From Bradyrhizobium diazoefficiens (lineage in GTDB: Bacteria > Pseudomonadota > Alphaproteobacteria > Rhizobiales > Xanthobacteraceae), in the NCBI RefSeq assembly GCF_016612535.1, contig NZ_JAENXS010000001.1, forward strand, positions 1,575,501 to 1,639,500: DNA of 64,000 nt, in the 5' to 3' direction. The number at the start of each line of letters is the position of its first letter. Position 1 is the stretch's first letter. The position numbers and the translations under genes were made by a program. The notes under the pieces were generated by a model. It saw only the letters and a list, made by a program, of their open reading frames with translations, was not told the origin of the DNA and did not search any database. Shown here in pieces: positions 45,200 through 53,896 of this stretch.

Positions 45200-45682
45200 A
45201 TGAAAGAGCTCGTCGGCATTGCGGAACAGGTCGCGGCCAAACTGATCGCGCGCAAACAGACCATTGCGGTCGCGGAATCCTCGACCGGCGGCCTGATCTC
45301 GATGAGCCTGCTCGCGGTCCCCGGCGCATCCGCTTATTTCCTCGGTGGCGCGGTGGTCTACACCCGCGACGCCAGACGCGTGCTGATGGATATTTCGGAT
45401 GAGGGAATGAAGGGTTTTCGCTCGTCATCGGAGCCCTACGCGAAACTCCTCGCCGAACAGATGCGCAGCCGCTTCAATTCCGATTGGGGCGTGTCCGAGA
45501 CCGGTGCAACCGGCCCCACCGGCAACCGCTACGGCGATGCGGCCGGCCACAGCTGCATGGCGGTGGCGGGGCCGGCAGCGGAAGTGATGACGCTGGAGAC
45601 CGGCAGCAACGACCGTTTCGCCAATATGCAGATTTTTGCAGCGACGGCGCTGAAGCTGTTGCTGAGGAGCCTCTCGGAGTAG
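45200..45682 (+). CDS. CinA C-terminal domain protein (nicotinamide-nucleotide amidase-like)
   Basis: 160 residues from the ATG at 45200, with AAAGGG upstream. The family pattern is 'VAVAESSTGGLISMSLLAVPGAS' and 'VSETGATGPTGNRYGDAAGH'. CinA-C (PncC-like) proteins hydrolyse NMN to nicotinate mononucleotide. It lacks the N-terminal MPT-binding domain, like E. coli PncC. Transcribed divergently from the amidohydrolases. Confidence 0.87.
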   Translation: MKELVGIAEQVAAKLIARKQTIAVAESSTGGLISMSLLAVPGASAYFLGGAVVYTRDARRVLMDISDEGMKGFRSSSEPYAKLLAEQMRSRFNSDWGVSETGATGPTGNRYGDAAGHSCMAVAGPAAEVMTLETGSNDRFANMQIFAATALKLLLRSLSE

Positions 45683-45754
45683 CCGCACAATCGCTTGGAA
45701 GTGAGATGGAGTAGCCACGCTTCAATCTCGATGTCGTCCTGGCGAAGGCGAAAT

Positions 45755-46030
45755 CTATCTCCCCAAATGCCGTATGAAGATCCGCACCACGTAGCCTTTG
45801 AACCGCGGCGCCTCGTCGTAGACATCCGAGGCGATCCGCTCGATGGTCTCGCGCAGCGACGTGAACTGCGCCTGCCGTGCGCTGCTCTCGGTGCCCTGCA
45901 TGCCCGCGAGCTCATCCATCGCGGCGTCGCTGATCTGGCACTGGACGACTTCGTCTTCACGCATCATGGTGAAGCGGAAGGCCAGCCGTTCCAGGTCATG
46001 GCCAATGATCCTGTCGCGCGTCAGCGGCAT
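45755..46030 (-). CDS. DUF1488 domain small protein
   Basis: 91 residues from an ATG at 46028-46030 (MPLTRDRIIGHDLERLAFRF); a TTG at 46063 would add 11. The pattern 'AFRFTMMREDEVVQCQISDAAMDEL' and the C-terminal 'IASDVYDEAPRFKGYVVRIF' resemble DUF1488. No function is known. An 'AAAATCGCTTCGC...GAGCGACTTCG' stretch lies just upstream. Confidence 0.7.
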   Translation of the reverse strand: MPLTRDRIIGHDLERLAFRFTMMREDEVVQCQISDAAMDELAGMQGTESSARQAQFTSLRETIERIASDVYDEAPRFKGYVVRIFIRHLGR

Positions 46031-46108
46031 CAAGTCGTCCCGGTCGAGCCCCGCGTCGGACAATGCTGAAAATCGCTTCGCTTGTCAGCAGCAAAGAGCG
46101 ACTTCGCT

Positions 46109-47578
46109 CTATTGAAACGCCACCTCGGCAAAGCTGCGGAGCTTGCGCGAATGCAGCCGCTCCGATTCCTGCTGCTTGAGCCGCTCCAGCGCCTTCAACC
46201 CGATCTCGAGATGCTGGCCGACGCGGCGGCGATAGAACTCGCTGGCCATGCCGGCGAGCTTGATCTCGCCGTGCAGCGGCTTGTCGGAGACACAGAGCAA
46301 GGTGCCATAGGGAACGCGGAAGCGATAGCCGTTGGCGGCAATCGCGGCCGATTCCATGTCGAGCGCCACAGCGCGCGATTGCGACAGCCGGCGGATCACC
46401 TCGGGCCCCGAGATCTCCCAATTGCGGTTGTCGACGCTGGCGACCGTGCCCGTGCGCATCAGGCGCTTGAGCTCGAAACCTTCAAGCCCCGTGACGTCCT
46501 CGACCGCCTCCTCCAGTGCGACCTGCATCTCGGCCAGCGCGGGGATCGGCACCCACAGCGGCAGCTCGCGGTCGAGCACATGGTCCTCGCGCACATAGCC
46601 ATGCGCGAGCACGTAATCGCCGAGCCGCTGCGTGTTGCGCAAGCCGGCGCAATGCCCGAGCATCAGCCAGGCATGCGGCCGCAGCACCGCGACGTGATCG
46701 GTGACGTTGCGCGCGTTGGACGGACCGGTGCCGATGTTGATCAGGCTGATGCCACGATAGCCGGGCGCGACCAGGTGAAAGGCCGGCATCTGCGGGATGC
46801 GCGTAGGCGCTTCCCCGGTCGTCGCGCCGCCGCTGTGCGTGATGACATTGCCGGGCGCAACGAAGGCTTCGAGGCCAGCCTCGCCGGACTGGAGCCGCTG
46901 CTGGCAGAGCTGCGCAAAGGCATCGACGTAGAACTGATAGTTGGTGAAGATCACAAAATTCTGGAAATGTTCGGGGTCGGTGCCGGTGTAGTGATAGAGC
47001 CGGCGCAACGAGTAGTCGACGCGGGCGGCACGGAACAGCGACAACGGCTCGGGCGCGCCCGGCTGAAGCTCGAAGGTGCCGTCGGCGATGGCGTCGTCCA
47101 TGGCGGCCAAATCAGGCACGTCGAACGCATCACGCAGCGACCGCGTGACGAGCGAATTATCGCTGGTGGTGATGGCGGCTTCAATATTGATGTCGCGGCG
47201 ATAGGCGAAGTGGATCGGGATCGGCTCGGCGGACTCCCCGATCTCGACGGGAACGCCGTGGTTCTGGATCAGGAGGCCGATCTGCTCGGTGAGGTAGGCA
47301 CGGAACAGATCCGGCCGCGTCACGCTGGTCTCGTGCACGCCGGGACCCGCGACGAAGCCGTAGGAGAGCCGCGAATCCAGCCGCGCATGCGTCGCGGTGG
47401 TGAGGCGGACGAAGGGATAATAGGCGCGGACCCGCGTCGCGATCGCCTCGCCGGTGACATAGGCCTCGAACCGCTCACGCAGGAATTTGGTGTTGCGCTC
47501 GTAGATCTCCTCAAGGCGGGCAACGGCGCTCGCGGCGTCGTTGAAGGATTTGGTGGCGATGGAGGGCGGGACTTGCAT
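46109..47578 (-). CDS. amn: AMP nucleosidase
   Basis: 489 residues. It has the N-terminal Amn domain ('RFEAYVTGEAIATRVRAYYPFV') and a C-terminal nucleoside-phosphorylase-like domain: 'ISLINIGTGPSNARNVTDHVAVLRPHAWLM', 'YVREDHVLDRELPLWVPIP', 'AVALDMESAAIAANGYRF' (with the purine-binding M-E-S) and 'GTLLCVSDKPLHGEIK'. It cleaves AMP to adenine and ribose 5-phosphate, setting the adenylate pool. Length fits bacterial Amn. Confidence 0.93.
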   Translation of the reverse strand: MQVPPSIATKSFNDAASAVARLEEIYERNTKFLRERFEAYVTGEAIATRVRAYYPFVRLTTATHARLDSRLSYGFVAGPGVHETSVTRPDLFRAYLTEQIGLLIQNHGVPVEIGESAEPIPIHFAYRRDINIEAAITTSDNSLVTRSLRDAFDVPDLAAMDDAIADGTFELQPGAPEPLSLFRAARVDYSLRRLYHYTGTDPEHFQNFVIFTNYQFYVDAFAQLCQQRLQSGEAGLEAFVAPGNVITHSGGATTGEAPTRIPQMPAFHLVAPGYRGISLINIGTGPSNARNVTDHVAVLRPHAWLMLGHCAGLRNTQRLGDYVLAHGYVREDHVLDRELPLWVPIPALAEMQVALEEAVEDVTGLEGFELKRLMRTGTVASVDNRNWEISGPEVIRRLSQSRAVALDMESAAIAANGYRFRVPYGTLLCVSDKPLHGEIKLAGMASEFYRRRVGQHLEIGLKALERLKQQESERLHSRKLRSFAEVAFQ

Positions 47579-47637
47579 GGTTCGAGGCCGGGTTTTATGG
47601 GACCTGAGTCGAACTATAGCAAAGAAGGCGGTGCCGC

Positions 47638-47723
47638 AGGGTAGGTTAGCGTAGCGTAACCCACCTCTTCTGCTTCCGCGGATAGAAAAGTGGTGGATTA
47701 CGGCTTCGCCTAATCCACCCTAC
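47638..47723. repeat. Intergenic GTAGGTTAGCGTAGCGTAACCC inverted repeat
   Basis: 'GGGTAGGTTAG' at the left and 'CTAATCCACCCTAC' at the right pair, with inner 'GTAACCCACC' and 'GGTGGATTAC'. Same family as 24409-24552 and 53765-53879. Confidence 0.7.
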
Positions 47724-47793
47724 TAGATCGAGTCTGTGGCTCGAAATCCCGGATGCGCGCTAAGCGCGCTCCGGGATGACGCGCTTTCGCGCG

Positions 47794-49128
47794 TCACTTC
47801 TCCCGAAACGCCCGCATGAACTGGTCGTGCAGCGGCTTCATCAGATAGGACAGCATAGTGCGGTCGCCGGTCTGGACGAAGGCTTCCGCAGGCATGCCGG
47901 GGATCAGCTTGGAGTCGCCGAGCTTGGCGACCTCTTCCGCCGACATCGAGACGCGGATGGTGTAGTAGCTCTGGCCCGTGCGCTGGTCGGTGGTGACGTC
48001 GGGCGAGACGCGGGTGACGACCCCGTTGAGCTCGGGCGTGGTGCGCTGGTTGAAAGCGGAAAGGCGCAGCAGCGTCTTCTGGCCGATCTGCAGCTTGTCG
48101 ATATCGACCGGATTGACCTTGGCCTCGACCTGAAGGTCGTCGGCCTGCGGCACGATCAGCATCAGGGTGTCGCCGGCGGTGACGACGCCGCCGACGGTGT
48201 GCACCGTCGATTGCAGCACCATGCCGTCCTGTGGCGCGCGGATGTCGACGCGGCGGAGCTGGTCTTCGGCCGCGACCTTGCGCTCGATCAGCTCGCCGAT
48301 CTTGTCGTTGGTCTCGCGCAGATCCTTGGAGACCTCGCTGACCATGTCCTTGTCGACCTGGATAATCTGGAGCTCGGTCTCGGTGATCTTGCCCTTGCCT
48401 TGCGCACGCTGGGCGATGTACTGCGCGCGCTCGCCGTTGAGGCGGGCGCTATCACGCTCGAGCGTGGTCAGGCGCGATATCTGCACCAGGTGCTTGTCAT
48501 AGAGATCGCGCACACCGGTGAGCTCCTGCAGCACCAGCGCGATCTCCTTGTCCTTGGCCTTCTCCTGCGCGACGAGCCCCTCGATCTCCTCGTTGAGCTG
48601 CTGGATACGCTCGCGCAGCTGCGCCTTCTGGCCGGCACGGCCGTTGACACGGACGTCGAACAGCTTGGTTTCGGCGGAGAGCAGCGCCTTGACGTCGGGA
48701 TCGTCGCCGCGATCGAGCAGCGGTTGCGGGAACTCGATCTTGTCGAGACCGCGCTGCTCGGCCTGAAGCCGCGCCGCGCGCGCCTGCGCCGCATCGAGAT
48801 TCTTGGTGACGATGGCGAGGTTGGCCTTGGTCACGGTATCGTCGAGCCGCACCACGATATCGCCGGCCTTGACCAAATCGCCGTCGCGGGCGCGCACCTC
48901 GCCGACCACGCCACCGGTCGGATGCTGCACCTTCTTGACGTTGGATTCGACCACGATCTGGCCCGGCGCGATCAGCGCGCCGGAGATCAGCACCGTCGAC
49001 GACCAGCCGCCGAGGCCGACCGCCAGGAACAGCACGATCGAGAGCCCCAGGATCAGGTGAAACCGGATCGACTGCTGCACGGTCCTGTTCGCGGCGGGCT
49101 TTGTCCCGGCAACGGTCATCGTACTCAT
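47794..49128 (-). CDS. prsE: Type I secretion membrane fusion protein (HlyD/PrsE family)
   Basis: 444 residues. One N-terminal membrane helix (IRFHLILGLSIVLFLAVGLGG), a biotinyl-lipoyl half ('IVVESNVKKVQHPTGGVVGEV'), long coiled coils (120-290), and the HlyD C-terminal domain ('LIPGMPAEAFVQTGDRTMLSYL'). It links the inner-membrane ATPase to an outer-membrane TolC. It overlaps the ATPase gene by four bases. The symbol follows the rhizobial PrsDE pair; the exact orthology is inferred. Confidence 0.88.
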   Translation of the reverse strand: MSTMTVAGTKPAANRTVQQSIRFHLILGLSIVLFLAVGLGGWSSTVLISGALIAPGQIVVESNVKKVQHPTGGVVGEVRARDGDLVKAGDIVVRLDDTVTKANLAIVTKNLDAAQARAARLQAEQRGLDKIEFPQPLLDRGDDPDVKALLSAETKLFDVRVNGRAGQKAQLRERIQQLNEEIEGLVAQEKAKDKEIALVLQELTGVRDLYDKHLVQISRLTTLERDSARLNGERAQYIAQRAQGKGKITETELQIIQVDKDMVSEVSKDLRETNDKIGELIERKVAAEDQLRRVDIRAPQDGMVLQSTVHTVGGVVTAGDTLMLIVPQADDLQVEAKVNPVDIDKLQIGQKTLLRLSAFNQRTTPELNGVVTRVSPDVTTDQRTGQSYYTIRVSMSAEEVAKLGDSKLIPGMPAEAFVQTGDRTMLSYLMKPLHDQFMRAFREK

Positions 49129-50873
49129 GCTTTGGCCACTCCGCCTTCACTGACGACCTTGATTGGCGTCGGCGGTGCGACGCGCGGCTGGAGTACCTGC
49201 GCCAGCACCTGCTCCTTTGGCCCGAAGGCCTGCATGCGGCCGTCGCGCAGCACCAGGATCTGGTCGACCGCTTCGACGCCGATCGGCCGGTGCGCCACCA
49301 CGATGACGATGGCGCCGCGCTCGCGCGCGGCACGGATGGCGCGGGTCAGCGCCTCGTCACCTTCGGTGTCGAGATTGGAATTGGGCTCGTCCAGCACGAT
49401 CAGGAACGGATTGCCATAGAGCGCGCGCGCCAGCGCCACGCGCTGCGCCTGGCCTGCGGAGAGCGAGGTGCCCTGCTCGCCGACCTGGGTATTGTAGCCC
49501 TCGCGCATCTTGATGATCATCTCGTGCACGCCGGCTTCCTTGGCCGCGGAGATGATGCCGTCGGAAGTAGCCTCCGGATCGAAGCGGCTGATGTTCTGCG
49601 CGACGGTGCCGCCGAACAGCTCGACGTCCTGCGGCAGATAGCCGATATGGCGGCCAAGCACGTCGGACGCCCACTGGTCGAGCGCCGCGCCGTCGAGCCG
49701 CACCTTGCCGCGGACCGGCTGCCAGACGCCAACCAGCGCGCGGATCAGCGACGATTTGCCGGAGCCGCTCGGCCCGATTACGCCAAGGCCCATGCCGGCT
49801 TCGAGAGCAAAATTGACGTCCTGGACGATCAGGCGCTGGTCGCCCGGCGCCACCATGGCGACGCCTTCGATCGACAGACGACTGGTGGGCGCCTGCAACT
49901 GGGTCGGCATCATCTGCGCCGGCATCTGCTCCAGGAGGCGGCTGAGGCGATGCCAGCTCTGGCGGGCCGCGACGAAGGATTTCCAATGCGCGATCGCAAG
50001 ATCGACCGGCGCCAGCGCGCGGGCCGAGAGGATCGAGCCCGCGATGATGATGCCGGCGGTGGCCTCCTGGTGGATGACGAGATAGGCGCCGACCGCGAGC
50101 ACCGCCGATTGCAGCATCATCCGCAGCACTTTTGCGATCGCGCCGAGGCCGCCGGCGACGTCGCTCGCACGCTGATTGCCGGCGAGGTATTTTTCGTTGG
50201 CCTCGCTCCAGCGCCGGTTCAGCCGGCCGGCCATGCCCATCGACACCAGCACTTCGGCGTTGCGGCGGCTGGACTGGGCGAGATCGTTACGCTGGGCGGC
50301 AAGGCCCATCGCCTCCTTCGCCGGCTGCCGGGACAGGAACTCGGTGACCAGTGTCAGGCCGACCAGGATGACGGCACCGACCAGCGCGGTCACGCCGATC
50401 ATGACGTGGAAGGCGAAGCAGATGGCGAGATAGAGCGGCAGCCAGGGCAGGTCGAAGAATGCGCTCGGGCCCATGCCGCCGAGGAAGGAGCGGACATTGT
50501 CAAGGTCGCGCAGCGGCTGCAGCCCTTCGTTGCGGCTGCCGACCAGCAGCGGCAGGCGCACGATGGTGTCGAACACGCGCTTGTTGAGGGCCTCGTCGAG
50601 CGCGGTTCCGATCCGTCCGAGGATGCGGTTGCGGATCATGTCGAGCACGCCCTGCGCCATATAGAGGCCGCTGGCGAGGACGATCAGGCCGACCAGAGTC
50701 GGGATGCTGCGACTCGGCAGCACCCGGTCATAGACCTCCAGCATGAAGATCGACCCTGTCAGATAGAGCAGGTTGATCATGCAGCTCATGAAGGCAAGGC
50801 CGACGAGCGCCGTGCGGCAGGCCCGCAGCGCGTCACCGAGCTCTGAACGGCGGAGGCCGGGAACGGCTGCCAT
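49125..50873 (-). CDS. prsD: Type I secretion ABC transporter, permease/ATPase
   Basis: 582 residues. Six-helix membrane domain from about 20-310 (e.g. 'ALVGLAFMSCMINLLYLTGSIF'), then the ATPase: Walker A 'GVIGPSGSGKSSLI', Q-loop 'LPQDVELFGGT', signature 'LSAGQAQRVALARAL', Walker B 'FLIVLDEPNSNLD', and the H-loop His in 'IVVAHRP'. It exports proteins with C-terminal uncleaved signals. It has no C39 peptidase, as usual for RTX/adhesin exporters. The giant adhesin at the right edge is a likely substrate. Confidence 0.9.
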   Translation of the reverse strand: MAAVPGLRRSELGDALRACRTALVGLAFMSCMINLLYLTGSIFMLEVYDRVLPSRSIPTLVGLIVLASGLYMAQGVLDMIRNRILGRIGTALDEALNKRVFDTIVRLPLLVGSRNEGLQPLRDLDNVRSFLGGMGPSAFFDLPWLPLYLAICFAFHVMIGVTALVGAVILVGLTLVTEFLSRQPAKEAMGLAAQRNDLAQSSRRNAEVLVSMGMAGRLNRRWSEANEKYLAGNQRASDVAGGLGAIAKVLRMMLQSAVLAVGAYLVIHQEATAGIIIAGSILSARALAPVDLAIAHWKSFVAARQSWHRLSRLLEQMPAQMMPTQLQAPTSRLSIEGVAMVAPGDQRLIVQDVNFALEAGMGLGVIGPSGSGKSSLIRALVGVWQPVRGKVRLDGAALDQWASDVLGRHIGYLPQDVELFGGTVAQNISRFDPEATSDGIISAAKEAGVHEMIIKMREGYNTQVGEQGTSLSAGQAQRVALARALYGNPFLIVLDEPNSNLDTEGDEALTRAIRAARERGAIVIVVAHRPIGVEAVDQILVLRDGRMQAFGPKEQVLAQVLQPRVAPPTPIKVVSEGGVAKA

Positions 50874-51089
50874 CAGTCTGATCTCTTTCGGGTGAGGGGC
50901 AAAACCCCGATTTCCAAAGCCCTAAATCCAAAGGCAAATTGAGGCGTACGCGCCCCGGATTAATAACGGGTTCTCCCCTGCGTGCAACGCAATCGAATGA
51001 ATCCGGACACCGTCACATCTACCTCGGACGGCCCGATGCGCAAGTCCGGTATTTCACAGTCTTTGCGGCTTTTTATGGCAGACAATGAC

Positions 51090-51114
51090 GCCTCTCCCCA
51101 GCTCGGGGAGAGGC
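51090..51114 (-). terminator. Terminator-like hairpin after the GlsB gene
   Basis: GCCTCTCCCC and its exact complement enclose a 5-base loop. It lies just downstream of the small membrane-protein gene (stop 51146) and upstream of the secretion genes. No strong T-run follows, so it may instead be a repeat of the type at 21274. Confidence 0.45.
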
Positions 51115-51145
51115 GCAAAGTTCCGATCGACTGAAACCGGGGAGG

Positions 51146-51415
51146 CTAGAACCGGCCGCCGCCGCGCACCAGCCTCACGACCAGCAGCAGGATAACCGCG
51201 CCGATGGCGGAATAGACGATCTCGGACACCAGCCCGGTGCCGATATGGATGCCGAGCCTGGGAAACAGGAAGCTCGCCACCAGCGCGCCGGCGATGCCGA
51301 CGACGATGTCGCCGATGATGCCGAACCCGGTTCCCCGCACCACCTTGCCCGCAAGCCAGCCGGCCACCAGGCCGACGAACAGAATGACGAGCAGGCCTTC
51401 ATTGGAAATGTACAT
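51146..51415 (-). CDS. GlsB/YeaQ/YmgE-family membrane protein
   Basis: 89 residues with three hydrophobic segments: 'EGLLVILFVGLVAGWLAGKVV', 'GIIGDIVVGIAGALVASFLF', and 'IVYSAIGAVILLLVVRLV'. The G-W-L-A-G-K motif and length match the transglycosylase-associated (GlsB/YeaQ) stress-related family. Function is unclear. Confidence 0.87.
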   Translation of the reverse strand: MYISNEGLLVILFVGLVAGWLAGKVVRGTGFGIIGDIVVGIAGALVASFLFPRLGIHIGTGLVSEIVYSAIGAVILLLVVRLVRGGGRF

Positions 51416-51631
51416 AAGTCAGATCCCTCTTCCGTGAACGGGGGCCATGGAACGGGAACCGGGATGAACGGGGTCTGAATACTGCTCCCGACGACTTGGG
51501 GTGGCCTCAGTCCGACAAAAATGTCGAAAACAACCCCATGCACAGTAGAACTGCGCTTTTTCGAACACGGCCGGTGGATTGTGACAAGTGCGGGATGGCG
51601 CAGGGGATTTTCGAATTCCGGAGCGCATCGG

Positions 51632-51855
51632 TTACGAAGCGGCCACCGGCTCCGCCAGCACGCACCTCGCCGCCCGGCCCGGGCCGACCTCCACGTTGGG
51701 CGGCAGCTGCTCGAGGCAGCGCGGCTCGGCAAGCTTACAACGCGGGGCGAAGGAGCAGTTGTGAGGCTTCTCGGCCAACGAAGGCGGGGTGCATAGACCG
51801 TGCGCTCGCCGGTGAAGCGGATGTTGAGGCCTGCGATATCGACGAGCTTTGTCAT
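51632..51855 (-). pseudogene. Remnant of a peptide ABC transporter ATPase (DppD-like)
   Basis: The minus strand starts at 51855 with MTKLVDIAGLNIRFTGERTVYA, the normal N terminus of a dipeptide/oligopeptide ATPase. After about 22 codons the frame jumps: another frame then reads 'SLAEKPHNCSFAPRCKLAEP' and 'RCLEQLPPNVEVGPGRAARC', the family's C-terminal end, up to TAA at 51632-51634. The Walker A, signature and Walker B parts are gone. A large internal deletion with a frameshift explains this. It ends next to the amidase stop at 51852. Confidence 0.75.
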
Positions 51856-53267
51856 GACGGCAGTTTGGGGACCCGGTCCTGATAGTCGGTGACGCGCTGG
51901 AAGGCGGCGCCGATGGTGAGCAGGGTCGCTTCGTCGAAAGAGCGGCCGATCAGCTGCATGCCGATCGGCAGGCCGCTTTTGGTGAAGCCGGACGGCACGG
52001 TGAGCGACGGCAGGCCCAAAAAGTTCACCGGACGGGTGAACAGCGTCAGCCGCTGCAACAGCGCCGGCGCGTCCGGTCCGCCGCCGACATCGCTCTCCTC
52101 GATCGTCGGCGCCGGCACAGGCGATGCCGGCGCGATGATCGCGTCGACGCCGGCCGCCGCGGCGTTGTGCGCGGCAAGCGCAGGCCCGCGCCAGCGCATC
52201 GCCTCCAGATACGTGATGGCGGGAACGGCGAGGCCGTTCTGAAGCCGCATCAGCGTCTGCGAGCCGTAATCCTGGGGACGCTCGATCATCCAGCGCTTGT
52301 GGAAGGCGGCCGCTTCCGCCGCGAGCACGAGCTGGCTCGCCGAAGACAATTGCCGCTGGTCGGGCAACTCGACTGTGAGGATGTCGGCGCCTTCGCGCCT
52401 GAGCACCGCAATCGTCTCGTCCAGCACGCGCGCGACCTCGCTGTCGAGATCGTCGACATAGAACGACGCGGGCACACCGATCTTGAGGCCCTTCAGCGAG
52501 CCCTTGGTCGCCGCGACATAGTCCGACAGCGGCTCGTGGCTACAGGTGGAATCCTCAGGGTCCGGGCCAGCCATCAGCGCCAGCAGCAGCGCGCAATCCT
52601 CGGCGGTGCGCGCGAGCGGGCCCACCGTGTCGAGCGATTGCGACAGCGGCATCGCGCCGGCACGGCTGACGCGGCCGACCGTGGTCTTCAGCCCCGTGAC
52701 ACCGCAGAAATGCGCGGGCATGCGGATCGAGCCGCCGGTATCCGAGCCGAGCGCCGCATAAGTCAGCCGCGCGGCGACCGACGAGCCCGAACCTGACGAC
52801 GAGCCGCCGGTGATATGCGCGACATTCCAGGGATTACGCACCGGGCCATAATGGGCGTTGTGGCCGGTCGGGCCATAGGCGAACTCGGCGAGATGCAGCG
52901 TGCCGAGGCGAACCTGGCCGGCATCCTTCAAGCGCTGCAGGGCAGTGGACGTCACGGTCGGGACGAAATCGCGACGGATCAGCGAGCCGCAAGTCGCGAC
53001 GTGGCCGGCATCGTAATACATGTCCTTGTGCGCCAGCGGCACCCCGTGCAGCGGACCACGGACCTCGCCTTTGGCAAGCTCGGCGTCGGCGGCATCGGCC
53101 GCCTTCAACGCGGCTTCCGACTCGATCGACATGAACGCGTTGAGATGCGGCTGCCACTGCGCAATACGGTGCAACAGCGCGCGCGTCACCTCATGCGAGG
53201 ATACCTGCTTCATCGCGATCGCGCGCGCGACCTCGGTGAGCGTCATCAATGCGGGCTCGGTGCTCAT
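51852..53267 (-). CDS. Amidase (AtzE-like amidase signature family)
   Basis: 471 residues. Triad: Lys in 'GVPLAHKDMYYDAG', cis-Ser in 'ITGGSSSGSGSSVAARLTYAAL', nucleophile Ser in 'GSDTGGSIRMPA'. An upstream small gene resembling AtzG overlaps its start by four bases, and AtzE/AtzG pairs hydrolyse cyanuric-acid pathway intermediates (1-carboxybiuret), or related ureides. Thus AtzE-like is a fair name, but the substrate is not shown. The gene is flanked on both sides by decayed ABC-ATPase fragments. Confidence 0.85.
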   Translation of the reverse strand: MSTEPALMTLTEVARAIAMKQVSSHEVTRALLHRIAQWQPHLNAFMSIESEAALKAADAADAELAKGEVRGPLHGVPLAHKDMYYDAGHVATCGSLIRRDFVPTVTSTALQRLKDAGQVRLGTLHLAEFAYGPTGHNAHYGPVRNPWNVAHITGGSSSGSGSSVAARLTYAALGSDTGGSIRMPAHFCGVTGLKTTVGRVSRAGAMPLSQSLDTVGPLARTAEDCALLLALMAGPDPEDSTCSHEPLSDYVAATKGSLKGLKIGVPASFYVDDLDSEVARVLDETIAVLRREGADILTVELPDQRQLSSASQLVLAAEAAAFHKRWMIERPQDYGSQTLMRLQNGLAVPAITYLEAMRWRGPALAAHNAAAAGVDAIIAPASPVPAPTIEESDVGGGPDAPALLQRLTLFTRPVNFLGLPSLTVPSGFTKSGLPIGMQLIGRSFDEATLLTIGAAFQRVTDYQDRVPKLPS

Positions 53268-53461
53268 TTCGACACCTTCTGCGTCTGCGCCAGCGGATAG
53301 AGCGCCGGCTCGAGGTCGAACGGCAGCGTTCCGGCGATAGCCTCAAAGCCCTCGAAGGCCGGCCCGATCGAATTGGAGATGCGCGTCGCGATCTCGTCGT
53401 CCACGGGGACGCCTGCGACTTGCGCCGTCGCCCTGATTTCCTTTGTCGTCGGTCTCGTCAT
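53264..53461 (-). CDS. AtzG-like small amidase partner (DUF4089-like)
   Basis: 65 residues, ATG at 53459-53461. The pattern 'TAQVAGVPVDDEIATRISNS' then 'FEGFEAIAGTLPFDLEPALYPL' fits the AtzG/DUF4089 and GatC-like small subunits that wrap around their amidase. Its stop overlaps the amidase start by four bases, so the two are made together. The family assignment is by eye. Confidence 0.7.
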   Translation of the reverse strand: MTRPTTKEIRATAQVAGVPVDDEIATRISNSIGPAFEGFEAIAGTLPFDLEPALYPLAQTQKVSK

Positions 53462-53471
53462 GCGGTTTCCT

Positions 53472-53745
53472 CTATGGGCGCGCGCGGCTATGGCCTGAAC
53501 CCGGAATGGCCATGTAGCAGGCGGCGTCGTGGCCCATTCTATCGACGGCCGCGAGCTTTGGCGCGGCATTTGCGCAGAGCGGCTCCGCAAACGCGCAGCG
53601 CGTGTGGAAGCGGCAGCCCGACGACCTCGCCGAGATACATCACCAGCACGCGGTCGCTGATGTAACGCACGACGTTGAGGTCGTGGCTGATGAAGAGATA
53701 GGTCAAGCCGAACTCGCGCTTGAGATCGGCGAGCACGACGATCGG
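53472..53745 (-). pseudogene. Remnant of a peptide ABC transporter ATPase (DppF-like)
   Basis: The minus strand encodes '[20 protein letters not shown]' and '[18 protein letters not shown]', the Walker-B-to-H-loop region of a DppF-type ATPase. After a frame change the family's C-terminal end follows: '[20 protein letters not shown]' and on, to a TAG at 53472-53474. The N-terminal two thirds are missing, replaced by a dispersed repeat at 53765. It is thus a second broken ATPase gene of what was a peptide transporter operon. Confidence 0.78.
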
Positions 53746-53764
53746 GGTGGAGTGAGGGCCAATG

Positions 53765-53879
53765 GTAGGGTGGGTTAGCCGAAGGCGTAACCCACCACGC
53801 CTGTCTCCGCGGATAGAGACAGCGGTGGGTTACGCCCTGCAGATGCGCTCTGCGCATCTGCAGGGCTAACCCACCCTAC
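53765..53879. repeat. Intergenic GTAGGGTGGGTTAGCC inverted repeat
   Basis: 'GTAGGGTGGGTTAGCC' at the left pairs with 'GGCTAACCCACCCTAC' at the right, with internal 'CTGCAGATGCGC' and 'GCGCATCTGCAG' arms and 'GTAACCCACC/GGTGGGTTAC'. It directly abuts the DppF remnant, so it may have helped in the rearrangement. Confidence 0.78.
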
Positions 53880-53896
53880 AAACCGCTCATCTGCCG

